The notes under the pieces are model-generated. The model saw nothing but the letters and a program-made list of their open reading frames with translations, had not been told where the DNA came from and made no database searches. Below are positions 8,076 to 16,315 of a stretch of 64,000 nt of DNA, in pieces. The stretch comes from JALEFZ01 sp964564415 (GTDB taxonomy: Bacteria > Bacteroidota > Bacteroidia > J057): positions 298,776 through 362,775 of the forward strand of contig CAZMAV010000003.1 of NCBI GenBank assembly GCA_964564415.1, read 5' to 3'. Position 1 is the first letter of the stretch; the number at the start of each line of letters is the position of its first letter. Made by a program: the position numbers and the translations under genes.

Positions 8076-10214
8076 ATGATGCTTAACATCTTCGATTCGA
8101 TCATGGCTCGCTTCAACGAAGCGGGAGGAGACTGGGAAATGATTTCAGTCATTCTTCTCGTTACCCTTAGTGCCTTGGGAGGACTGTGGCGCCTGGCTCT
8201 CTGGTGGTACCATCGTCGAAGATCCATCCAAGCCGAAAAAGACCTCTTTCCCTTTTTCACTCTCACAGACATCAAAAAGGCGACTCAGTATTATGTCCCG
8301 ACCCAATTTCAATCAAATCCTCCTTCTCAATTCAATGAGCTCAGAGAGTCTAACCATATCGTAGCCAGGGAGCGATTGATTCCCTTTTTTCTGAACAAGG
8401 CCTTCAAACCGGGGCAGGACGACCAGCGCTTTTTCATGATTCTGGCAGGCTCAGGCATGGGAAAGACCACCTTCATGCTCAATCTCTACCTGAATTATGT
8501 GAGGCAGCGGCAATTTGGCAGGGCCCGCTACAAGATTCGCCTTATCCCTCTGGGCTATCCCGATCTGCTTCAGCACATAGATACCATCGAAGACAAGGAA
8601 AATACCATATTATTGTTGGATGGCCTGGATGAAGACAATCAGGCTGTTCGCAAATACAAGCGACGGCTGGACCGGATCATCAACAAGGTGCAGCATTTTA
8701 GGGTGGTGGTATTTACGTGTAGGACCCAATTTTTTCCCTCCGAAGACGAAGAACCTCAGGAGACCGGAATACGCCTCTACGGGAGTCGTCACAGCTTCCT
8801 CACCTTTGCGAAAATGTACATTTCGCCCTTTGATGAAAAGGACATACAGGCTTATCTGGCCAAGCGTTTTGGGCGCTTCCAGAAAGGTAAAAAGGAAAAG
8901 GCCTGGAAGATCATAGCCAAGTCTCCCTCTCTCATGGTTCGCCCTATGATCCTCAGCTATATTGATGACCTGCTGGAAGAAGACAAAGCCTATGATTACG
9001 TACCCCACCTTTACCAGACGGTGATTCAAAAATGGATAGAAAGGGAAGGGGGAAGGGTGCCCGCCGAAAAAAGAAAGCACTTTCAGGAGGAACTGTACCG
9101 ATTTTCCCGGGAGATCGCTTTGAATATTTATGCTAACAGAAAGAACAGAAATGGCCTTTTTATTTCGGAAAAAGAAATAAATACCTTCGCGGATCGCCAT
9201 CAGATCAAACTGGGAGAAATGGAAATGAAAAGCCGCTCCCTGCTCAACCGCAACATGTCCGGGCAGTATAAATTTGCCCATAAGTCTATCCTGGAATACT
9301 TTATCGCTACGGAATGCATAGAAAATGAGCGCTTTGCCTCAAGGGTGAGTTTTGAGGGCATGGATCAGGCCAGGACTTTTTATCGGGAACTCCTTTTCCT
9401 GGACAAGACCCTTCCCTTTCTCCAGAGCCTGGATGACGGTTCCTGGTGCATACTTTCGGGGGGGACAAAAGAGAAGCTTTCCCCCGCCAGCCTCAGTAGC
9501 GGGGACATCCGAAAGATCAAGGGGCTTTACCTCAGGGAGATAGATGACCTAACCCCTATTTCACCCCTCACCGACTTGGAGCAGCTCTGGCTGGAGCAGA
9601 CCTCTGTCGAAGACCTCACTCCTATCTCTGACTTTCACCACCTGGAGGCCCTCTACCTGAATGGAAGTGCTGTAATGGATATTAATCCTTTGAGGGAGAT
9701 GGAAAACCTGGAGATTCTGGAGTTGGAAGGATGCAAAGTCAGGAACCTTCAGGCCCTTGGCAACCTCAATCAACTGAGGCGGCTTTCGATCAGGGAGACC
9801 GAGGTAAAATCATTGGCACAGATCAGCGGCCTCACCCAGCTCCGTCATCTCGATGCTGCCCATACGGCAGTCAGAGATCTTGACCCTTTAAAAAAGCTGA
9901 AAGCCATAGAAAATCTCTACCTGGACTTTAGCCTGGTCTCCTCTCTCAATCCTATTCGTGAATTGAAGCAGTTGAAAGAACTGTCGCTCTCAGCTACAAG
10001 GGTCAAAAATCTTACTCCTGTCAAAGGGATGGACCAACTTCGCCGACTAGATATTTCGGTTAATGCCATTAATAGCATCAAGGGCTTGAAGGAGCTTAAA
10101 AAGCTCAAAGTATTGAGGCTGAGCCAGGAGCAGATCGATGAATGGGGCGAAGAGGAACTGAAAAAACTCCTGCCTACCGTCCGTATAGATCCTGTATCCA
10201 CGATTTCTTCATGA
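8076..10214 (+). CDS. Membrane-anchored NACHT NTPase with leucine-rich repeats (bacterial NLR-like)
   Basis: A 712-residue STAND-type protein. Residues 22-45 form one transmembrane helix followed by a basic WWYHRRR stop-transfer. The NACHT ATPase has Walker A GSGMGKTT (125-132), Walker B with the diagnostic ILLLDGLDED (178-187), and a sensor-like FTCRTQFF (213-220). The winged-helix end of NACHT modules is recognisable as FAHKSILEYFIA (400-411). Residues about 480-700 are at least nine 22-residue leucine-rich repeats of the internalin type, such as LEQLWLEQTSVEDLTPIS. NACHT-sensor proteins oligomerise on ligand binding; in bacteria many are antiphage NLRs. Here the effector position is taken by a membrane helix, which suggests membrane-localised signalling or pore formation, an inference. 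Neighbours are not known defence genes. Confidence 0.88.
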   Translation: MMLNIFDSIMARFNEAGGDWEMISVILLVTLSALGGLWRLALWWYHRRRSIQAEKDLFPFFTLTDIKKATQYYVPTQFQSNPPSQFNELRESNHIVARERLIPFFLNKAFKPGQDDQRFFMILAGSGMGKTTFMLNLYLNYVRQRQFGRARYKIRLIPLGYPDLLQHIDTIEDKENTILLLDGLDEDNQAVRKYKRRLDRIINKVQHFRVVVFTCRTQFFPSEDEEPQETGIRLYGSRHSFLTFAKMYISPFDEKDIQAYLAKRFGRFQKGKKEKAWKIIAKSPSLMVRPMILSYIDDLLEEDKAYDYVPHLYQTVIQKWIEREGGRVPAEKRKHFQEELYRFSREIALNIYANRKNRNGLFISEKEINTFADRHQIKLGEMEMKSRSLLNRNMSGQYKFAHKSILEYFIATECIENERFASRVSFEGMDQARTFYRELLFLDKTLPFLQSLDDGSWCILSGGTKEKLSPASLSSGDIRKIKGLYLREIDDLTPISPLTDLEQLWLEQTSVEDLTPISDFHHLEALYLNGSAVMDINPLREMENLEILELEGCKVRNLQALGNLNQLRRLSIRETEVKSLAQISGLTQLRHLDAAHTAVRDLDPLKKLKAIENLYLDFSLVSSLNPIRELKQLKELSLSATRVKNLTPVKGMDQLRRLDISVNAINSIKGLKELKKLKVLRLSQEQIDEWGEEELKKLLPTVRIDPVSTISS

Positions 10215-10320
10215 AAATATAATTTTTACTTATATCCGATTTTGAAATTTTTTTCGTTATTAAAAATAATTTAGGGCTTCTGTCGCCTGTTTAGAATAAA
10301 ATTGCTTTACCTCGAGAATC

Positions 10321-10899
10321 ATGCGCGATCATGTACTTATCCAAATCGGAAAGAAAATACGGGCCATCCGTCGGGAAAAGGGAAACACTATCCAGGACAT
10401 CGCTCAAAAGGCAGGAGTTTCAAAGGGCCTGATATCTAAGATTGAAAACGGGCGCACCGTTCCTTCTCTCCCTGTTCTACTAGGTATTATCCAGGCCCTG
10501 GACATGAACATTCCCGTCTTTTTCGAGGACATCGAGTATATCCACTACGACAGTTTTGTCCATAAAAATAAAAAGGACTATACCCCCTTCAAAAAAGAAA
10601 GTTCCAAAGGTTTTACCTACAAGGCAATACTGGAGCACAGCTTCACCCATTTTAGCCTGGAAGTGAATATTCTGGACCTGGAGCCCGAAAATCAAAGGGA
10701 AATGGTGACCACAGATGGATTTACCTACCTCTACATGCTCAAAGGCCAGGTGGAGTACCTTCTGGGAGAAACTTCACTGGTCCTTCAACCGGAGGATTCT
10801 CTCTTCTTTAATGGAAAGATACCCCATAAGCCCATCAACCATCAGGAAGAAATGGCCTCCATTCTGGTCATCTATCTCCTGATGTCCCACTCGGATTGA
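10321..10899 (+). CDS. XRE-family regulator with C-terminal cupin
   Basis: A 192-residue transcription factor. Residues 8-62 are an HTH_3 domain (IGKKIRAIRREKGNTIQDIA then QKAGVSKGLISKIENG). Residues about 105-185 are a Cupin_2 barrel (LEPENQREMVTTDGFTYLYM, KGQVEYLLGE, EDSLFFNGKIPHKPINH), the sensor part that usually binds a small ligand. This HTH-cupin layout is typical of regulators of transport and catabolic genes. It lies 84 bases before the EF-hand symporter gene in the same direction, and a perfect 13-bp palindrome sits in the gap, so it probably controls that transporter. The ligand is unknown. Confidence 0.9.
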   Translation: MRDHVLIQIGKKIRAIRREKGNTIQDIAQKAGVSKGLISKIENGRTVPSLPVLLGIIQALDMNIPVFFEDIEYIHYDSFVHKNKKDYTPFKKESSKGFTYKAILEHSFTHFSLEVNILDLEPENQREMVTTDGFTYLYMLKGQVEYLLGETSLVLQPEDSLFFNGKIPHKPINHQEEMASILVIYLLMSHSD

Positions 10900-10946
10900 T
10901 AGGAGTTTAGGAATTGTGAGCCGGAGACCTTACTTTTTTTTATAAT

Positions 10947-10959
10947 TTGCGGTCCGCAA
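10947..10959. promoter_or_regulatory. Candidate operator for symporter gene
   Basis: TTGCGG-T-CCGCAA is a perfect 13-bp palindrome 25 bases before the symporter ATG. It overlaps the near-consensus -7 region TATAATTTG, the position expected for a repressor site. The XRE-cupin regulator encoded just upstream is the obvious candidate binder. The same sequence is not present upstream of the regulator itself, so autoregulation is not indicated. Confidence 0.45.
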
Positions 10960-10983
10960 TCACTCAGTCAATTCTATACTACT

Positions 10984-12798
10984 ATGCAGTTATACACGAA
11001 GATATTGATCGGAATGGTCTTGGGTATCCTTGTGGGCGCCCTTTACAACGCCATTTACGATAATGATCAATGGAAGAAATGGGACATCGATGGCAACGAA
11101 AACGTAAGCCTCGGAGAGTTTCTCAAGGCGAAGGGCGTAGCTCAAGAGGCGTATAAGCAAGATTTTTATTCTCTGGATGCCAACCAAAACGATACCATTT
11201 CCCTTTCTGAATATCGCAATGCAACCTACAAGAAGGCTGAGTGGAAAGCCTGGGACAGCGACAAAAACGATATTCTTACTTATGAGGAATACCTTTCCGG
11301 CCAGGGAATCAGTCCTACCCCCGAGACTTATGAGGCCTTTGAAGAATTGGACCTCAACGGCAATGAGAGCCTAAGCCTTAGTGAATTCAAGAAAGGTACT
11401 TACAACAAGGCTCGCTGGAAAGTCTGGGATTCGGACCAGGATAAAAAACTGACCTATGCTGAGTACCTCGTCGGCAATGACCTCAATGAAGCTGAGGAAA
11501 CCGCCAAGGTCTTTGCCAGCCTGGACCGAAATGGAGATAAGCGCATTTCTCTGGGTGAGTACAAAATGACCTACGGTTGGCAGCGCTTTGCCAAGTACAC
11601 CGACCCGGTAGGAGACATTTTCATCCGACTGGTCAAGATGTTGGTCGTGCCCCTGGTCCTGGTATCCCTCATCCTGGGGGCCGCAAGCCTGGGAGATATA
11701 AGAAAGGTAGGTAAAATCGGTCTCAAGGCCTTTGGTTTCTTCATGATGACCACAGCTGTAGCTGCCTTAATCGGTATTGGAGTAGGAAATATTGCAAAGC
11801 CCGGTGTGGGACTACCTGCAGAAAAGCGGGATGAATTGGTCTCCCAATACGAATCATCTGCTGCGGCAAAAACTCAGACCGAGGATGCTGCCCGGATGAA
11901 GGAAGAATCGACCTTCGATAAGGTAGCCAACCTTATCGTGAGCCTGGTCCCAACCAATCCCTTCAAGTCTATCGCCAGTGGTGATATGCTCGGTGTGATA
12001 TTTTTCTCCCTCTTTTTGGGACTGACGGTAACCATGATTTCCCCCGAAAAGGCAGAGCCTATTATCAAGGCTTTTGACGGGCTCAACGACGCTGTGATAA
12101 AAATGGTAACCCTGGCCATGGAGACAGCTCCCTATGGCGTTTTTGCCCTTATGATCAATGTGGTCGCCGCCTTAGGGATGGACGTACTCTTTCTCCTGGC
12201 CAAGTATGCTGTGGCCGTCCTGGCAGGACTCCTCCTCCATGTCTGCCTGACCCATGGGAGTTTCATGCTTTTTTACATTAGGAAGAGTCCTATTCTTTTT
12301 ATCAGGGCGATCAAGGAGTCCATCGTCATGGCCTTTTCTACCTCATCAAGTTCGGCGGCTCTGCCCATCAGCCTCAACATAGCCCAGACCAACCTGGGGG
12401 TTTCCAGGCAGGTGGCTACCTTCATTCTTCCTCTGGGTGCCACGATCAACATGGACGGCACGGCAGTCTACCAGGCCATTGCGGCCCTTTTTATCGCCCA
12501 GGTATATGACATTCCCCTGGACTTCACCCAACAGATGACCATTATTCTAACGGCGACCCTGGCCTCCGTAGGAGCAGCAGGGGTGCCGGGTGCCGGGATG
12601 ATCACCCTGGCTCTGGTTCTTTCTACCCTGGGAGTACCTGAGACGGGTATTGCCCTCATCTTTGGGCTGGATCGTATCCTGGATATGTGCCGGACTACCG
12701 TCAATGTGATTGGAGACCTTACCCTGTCAACCATCATCGCCAAGTCTGAAGGCGAAGAAGTCGTCATCAAACTCGATAAGGACCTCATCCCCGGATAA
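10984..12798 (+). CDS. Dicarboxylate/amino acid:cation symporter with six-EF-hand insert
   Basis: A 604-residue transporter of the DAACS (glutamate/C4-dicarboxylate) family. TM1 is residues 4-23. An insert of about 175 residues follows before TM2 at about 210. The insert holds six canonical 12-residue EF-hand loops at 34-45, 65-76, 91-102, 123-134, 149-160 and 181-192, each with D/N at 1, 3 and 5, Ser/Thr at 9 and Glu at 12. They form three tandem 58-residue modules. The transport core is intact: serine-rich HP1 (STSSSSAALPIS), NMDGTA in TM7, HP2 (GAAGVPGAGM) and the TM8 DRILDMCRTTVNVIGD. With the family topology (N terminus inside) the EF-hands face the periplasm, which suggests calcium binding or gating. 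Substrate is unknown. A strong terminator follows. Confidence 0.92.
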   Translation: MQLYTKILIGMVLGILVGALYNAIYDNDQWKKWDIDGNENVSLGEFLKAKGVAQEAYKQDFYSLDANQNDTISLSEYRNATYKKAEWKAWDSDKNDILTYEEYLSGQGISPTPETYEAFEELDLNGNESLSLSEFKKGTYNKARWKVWDSDQDKKLTYAEYLVGNDLNEAEETAKVFASLDRNGDKRISLGEYKMTYGWQRFAKYTDPVGDIFIRLVKMLVVPLVLVSLILGAASLGDIRKVGKIGLKAFGFFMMTTAVAALIGIGVGNIAKPGVGLPAEKRDELVSQYESSAAAKTQTEDAARMKEESTFDKVANLIVSLVPTNPFKSIASGDMLGVIFFSLFLGLTVTMISPEKAEPIIKAFDGLNDAVIKMVTLAMETAPYGVFALMINVVAALGMDVLFLLAKYAVAVLAGLLLHVCLTHGSFMLFYIRKSPILFIRAIKESIVMAFSTSSSSAALPISLNIAQTNLGVSRQVATFILPLGATINMDGTAVYQAIAALFIAQVYDIPLDFTQQMTIILTATLASVGAAGVPGAGMITLALVLSTLGVPETGIALIFGLDRILDMCRTTVNVIGDLTLSTIIAKSEGEEVVIKLDKDLIPG

Positions 12799-12893
12799 GT
12801 AGGAGTGGAGACTTTTCCTTATCCACAGAGAAATTGTCCCGGTACTTTCTGAAAAGTCTGACTAAAAAAAAATGATTTGTAAGGTCTATTGTA

Positions 12894-12930
12894 GGAAGGC
12901 TCCGAAGGTGATTTTGGAGCCTTCCATTTT
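12894..12930 (+). terminator. Terminator after symporter gene
   Basis: A perfect 10-bp stem GGAAGGCTCC (12894-12903) / GGAGCCTTCC (12916-12925) is followed by ATTTT. It lies about 95 bases after the symporter stop. Confidence 0.8.
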
Positions 12931-12962
12931 GGATCAAAAATGTAGATTGAGATAATTCGATT

Positions 12963-13075
12963 ATTGATCATCGCGAATGAATGGCTAAAACGCTGGTGGG
13001 CTTATGATAAGGGTTTGTTGTCAACCCCAACCGCGCTAGTGATTGTATCACAAAAAAATGATTCGTGATAATCAC
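12963..13075. repeat. Dispersed palindromic repeat, copy 2 (inverted relative to copy 1)
   Basis: Reverse-complement copy of the element at 3567-3680. The matching blocks are GTGATAATCAC at the right end, AATGAATGGCTAAAACGC and GGGCTTATGATAAG. By eye about four of five bases agree over the full length. It lies in the 466-base gap 12799-13264, which otherwise holds the symporter terminator and the unplaced promoter of the next gene. Confidence 0.7.
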
Positions 13076-13264
13076 TACTGTCGGAAAAAATATTTCAGCT
13101 TTTAAAGTTGCTTTTTGTAGAGAAGGATGACACTTATTTACAATTCAACTAAGCCCAGGTCGTCCTGACCTGTAACATTTATTGTCATGCTTAGTAAAAG
13201 TTAATAAGCTGAAAGTTGGCAACCTCAGTTTACAGCTTTTGTCTTTTAGCAAAGTAGCCCTATC

Positions 13265-13765
13265 ATGCAGCAAACTGACTCTTCCTACCTGATTCGGTGT
13301 ATCCAACTACTTTTGCTAGTGGGCCTACTAAGCGGAGGTATTTTTGCTCGTGCCGCTATTTCTCCAAGCATTTCTATCCGTAAAGTGAGAATCAAACCTA
13401 ATAAGAGGGATGCGATGATCAGGATCGCCGGGCAAATCCTCGAAATCTCCAGTGAAAGGCCCGTCAAAAACGCCAATGTCATGGTCAGAGGAGGAGATAT
13501 GGCCCTTGCCAGTAAGAAAACCGACGAGGAAGGGCGCTTTGAATTCTTTATTCCCGCGAAAAAAATAGGTTCGGTAAAGATTGGCCTCCGCATCAACTAC
13601 ATGAACCACATCTTTGCCAAGGATGATATTTCTCCCATCTCCCAGGAAATCCTCATTTACATCAATGGAAGCATCCTTCTCGAAGAAAATCCCATGGCCG
13701 AGTATAGCATCCCCATCCACAAGCTGGGAGACCCCAAAATCGGCCAGGTTATGATTCGATTCTAA
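13265..13765 (+). CDS. Secreted protein with carboxypeptidase-regulatory-like domain
   Basis: A 166-residue protein with an N-terminal hydrophobic segment (about residues 12-30, LLLLVGLLSGGIFARA) that reads as a signal peptide. Residues about 50-110 form a small beta-sandwich of the CarboxypepD_reg type: IRIAGQILEISSERPVKNAN, then KTDEEGRFEFFIPA. Such domains are common at the N terminus of TonB receptors and in envelope proteins of Bacteroidota; here it stands alone. The function is unknown. The stop is 11 bases before the YjbR-like gene, so the two are probably co-transcribed. Confidence 0.7.
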   Translation: MQQTDSSYLIRCIQLLLLVGLLSGGIFARAAISPSISIRKVRIKPNKRDAMIRIAGQILEISSERPVKNANVMVRGGDMALASKKTDEEGRFEFFIPAKKIGSVKIGLRINYMNHIFAKDDISPISQEILIYINGSILLEENPMAEYSIPIHKLGDPKIGQVMIRF

Positions 13766-13776
13766 GCCTGACTCTC

Positions 13777-14136
13777 ATGAACATCGAAGAAGTGAGAAAC
13801 TATTGCCTGAGCAAGCCAGGTAGCAGCGAGGGCCTCCCCTTCGATGAAGAAACCCTGGTTTTTAAAGTTATGGGTAAAATGTTTGCCCTCCTGCCCCTTG
13901 AAAAAAGAAGCTGTATTTCCCTCAAATGCGACCCCGAATATGCCATCGAACTCCGTGAAAAACACCCAGGGATGATCGAAGGTGCTTACCATATGAATAA
14001 AAAACATTGGAATATGGTAGAATTGGAAGGCAACCTGGAGAGGGAGCTGATTCTGGCCCTGGTCGACCACTCTTACGACCTGGTCGTGGCAAAATTGAAG
14101 AAGGCTCAGAGAGAAGAACTCAGCAAACTCCAATAG
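13777..14136 (+). CDS. MmcQ/YjbR family protein
   Basis: A 119-residue protein with the MmcQ/YjbR signature: MNIEEVRNYCLSKPGSSEGLPF at the start, FKVMGKMFALL near residue 29-39, ISLKCDPEYAIELRE near 46-60, and the terminal Y-H-M-N-K-K-H-W-N-M-V motif. The family has a double-wing fold proposed to bind DNA, but its cellular role is not established. The length matches the family. It follows the previous gene by 11 bases. Confidence 0.92.
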   Translation: MNIEEVRNYCLSKPGSSEGLPFDEETLVFKVMGKMFALLPLEKRSCISLKCDPEYAIELREKHPGMIEGAYHMNKKHWNMVELEGNLERELILALVDHSYDLVVAKLKKAQREELSKLQ

Positions 14137-14204
14137 ATAATCACACTTTTTTTAAACCCACACTCCCTTCTTTGAGTTAATTTTCTCTCAAAAGGAAGTC
14201 ATTT

Positions 14205-15623
14205 ATGTTTTCAAATGTGGCACTGAGACCCCTTCGCTGGGTTGTCTGCATAGCAATTGTCGTAGTCATCTCTTGTAGGAGTGGGCTGGAAGTCAGTTCC
14301 TCCTTCTCAGATCAGAAAATCGTCCATCGACTTGATGAGTCTTATGCTCAGGATACCAGTGGAGACCCAGAAAAGGGATTTCAATACATGATTTATGGGA
14401 ATATGGTAGGAAATGGCATTCCCTGGGAGGTCAACAAGCAATTTTTTGGAACGACAGAGGATACCGTGCTGGAAAGGGAGGGACTCAACGGCAAGGTGCC
14501 TCACAGCACCACGGTCTTCGAGGTAGAGCCGGATATACCTGTGGTGAGTGGCAATTGCTTTACCTGTCATTCTCAAAAACTCAATGGTGAGTATGTATTG
14601 GGTCTGGGCAACAGCTTTAGCGATTACACCCGCTCTCTGGGACCTATGCTCAAGGGCTTTAATTTTATGGTCAAAAGAAAATATGGCAAAGACTCCCGCG
14701 AATGGAAAAGGTATCGCGAGCAGGGAAAGTGGTTTGAGGCCATCGCAAAGGCTACGGTTATGCCCAATCCTGGGATGAGCCCCGCCTTTCGCCTGGAAGA
14801 GGCTGCCGTAGCTTACCGCCACAAAGATGATCTCAGCTACAAGGCCCAAAAAAACTTTCGCCTCGAAAAGCCCTCCATTGGTACGGATGTTCCTCCCTTA
14901 TGGAACGTCAAAAAGAAAAAAGTCCTTTACTACACAGGACTGGGGCGGGGCGACTTTTCCAAACTCATCATGCAGGTTTCTGTCCTTGGAGTTCACGATT
15001 CTACCCAAGCTAGGGAAATACAGCAAAACTTTGTAGATGTGCTCGCCTGGCTCAATCAATTAGAAGCGCCTGCCTACCCTGGTGAGGTAGACCAAAAACT
15101 GGCAGCAAAGGGGAAAGAAGTCTTTACGGTTCACTGCAGTAAATGCCATGGCACTTATGGAGAGGATGAATATTATCCTAATAAAATCATACCTATACGT
15201 ATCGTCAAGACCGACCCTATGTACGCAGAGTACAACCTGAATTCCAAACTGATGGACTGGTACAACGAAAGCTGGTTTGCTACTTCGGCTCCCAGGGCCA
15301 GGGACATCCCCTCTTACGGCTATGTGGCTCCCCCCCTCGATGGCATTTGGGCTACGGCTCCTTATCTGCACAATGGCTCAGTTCCCGATCTTCGTGCCCT
15401 ACTGGATAGCCGTCAGCGGCCTACCTATTGGAGCCGATCGGGAGACAGCCGAGATTACGATCTGGAAAGGGTAGGCTGGAAATATGAAGAAAAAAATAAT
15501 GGCCGTGGAGATTGGACCTACGACGGCACCAAGGATGGATCAGGCAATCAGGGGCATTATTTTGGGGATATTCTGAGCGAAAAGGAAAGGACAGCCGTCA
15601 TCGAATATCTGAAGACCTTGTAA
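14205..15623 (+). CDS. Lipoprotein with two c-type haem sites (RoxA/MauG-like cytochrome)
   Basis: A 472-residue envelope protein. The N terminus is a lipoprotein signal ending VISC (Cys24). Two CxxCH haem motifs are visible: CFTCH at 118-122 and CSKCH at 311-315. The C-terminal part has YVAPPLDGIWATAPYLHNGS, the block found in dihaem cytochrome c peroxidase, MauG and RoxA-type proteins, where the following region places a distal haem ligand. A role as a dihaem redox enzyme or electron carrier at the outer face is likely; substrate is unknown. The gene is flanked by a YjbR gene and a small hypothetical, giving no pathway hint. Confidence 0.85.
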   Translation: MFSNVALRPLRWVVCIAIVVVISCRSGLEVSSSFSDQKIVHRLDESYAQDTSGDPEKGFQYMIYGNMVGNGIPWEVNKQFFGTTEDTVLEREGLNGKVPHSTTVFEVEPDIPVVSGNCFTCHSQKLNGEYVLGLGNSFSDYTRSLGPMLKGFNFMVKRKYGKDSREWKRYREQGKWFEAIAKATVMPNPGMSPAFRLEEAAVAYRHKDDLSYKAQKNFRLEKPSIGTDVPPLWNVKKKKVLYYTGLGRGDFSKLIMQVSVLGVHDSTQAREIQQNFVDVLAWLNQLEAPAYPGEVDQKLAAKGKEVFTVHCSKCHGTYGEDEYYPNKIIPIRIVKTDPMYAEYNLNSKLMDWYNESWFATSAPRARDIPSYGYVAPPLDGIWATAPYLHNGSVPDLRALLDSRQRPTYWSRSGDSRDYDLERVGWKYEEKNNGRGDWTYDGTKDGSGNQGHYFGDILSEKERTAVIEYLKTL

Positions 15624-15697
15624 AGGTGGGAGAATCTCATAGGGATTTGTCTCGATTTAGTTTTAGTTTTACCGGACAAATTCTTCTTACTTTTCTT

Positions 15698-16315
15698 ATG
15701 AAGATACAGCTTCCCGAGCTCTCACTCCCCATAAAGGTCGATCTGGTCGACAAGGAAGGTTATCCCTTTCCCTTTAGCCTTCAAAACGGACAAATGCTGG
15801 TAGAGGCATCCGAGGGAGAGACTTTTAAGATACGGCTGGAAAATCCCAACACAGCAGAGCTGATGGATGAGGAAGTCCCCAAAATTTACCTGGTCGCTGC
15901 TGTGGATGGGATTAACATCAGCAACCTGGAAGTCATCAACTGGGACAGGTTGCCCCGGGGCTTCGTCTGGTACTTTGAATCGGGCAAACCCGTGCAGGTG
16001 GATTACCTCAGCGGATGGATGCTGGACCAGGGTAAAACCTGGAATTTTAGGTTTTCCAAGGGGGAGGACAGCTTGCTGGCCACTCACTTTCCTGAATTGT
16101 ACAAGAAGCACAGCAAAGAATGGCTGGGACACATTGAGTTGGGGTTTTATGTAGAAAATCAGGAGGCCCGTGAAGCTTTCACCCAAAGCATGGCTGCCGA
16201 AGCCGCCAAAGAGGGCTACTCTTATCCCCTTGACGACGAGCCCTTCTTATTCAAAGATTCAGCGGATCCCGAGCCCTGTGCCATTGCCCGCATAAGTTAT
16301 CGGATTAGGGCTTAG
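15698..16315 (+). CDS. Hypothetical protein, 205 residues
   Basis: The frame is open from 15512, but that would overlap the cytochrome gene by 112 bases; ATG at 15698 (MKIQLPELSLPIKVDLVDKE) gives a tidy start after the cytochrome stop. The protein is soluble, acidic, and rich in aromatic residues (WDRLPRGFVWYFESGKPVQV). It lacks a signal peptide and membrane helices. I do not recognise a family. Its 3' end overlaps the convergent mtaB gene by 57 bases, so both C termini are read from the same DNA. Confidence 0.65.
   Translation: MKIQLPELSLPIKVDLVDKEGYPFPFSLQNGQMLVEASEGETFKIRLENPNTAELMDEEVPKIYLVAAVDGINISNLEVINWDRLPRGFVWYFESGKPVQVDYLSGWMLDQGKTWNFRFSKGEDSLLATHFPELYKKHSKEWLGHIELGFYVENQEAREAFTQSMAAEAAKEGYSYPLDDEPFLFKDSADPEPCAIARISYRIRA

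Noticed and set aside
15512..15697. Longer N terminus for the 205-residue hypothetical
   Set aside because: Would overlap the cytochrome gene by 112 bases in another frame; ATG at 15698 is a better start.
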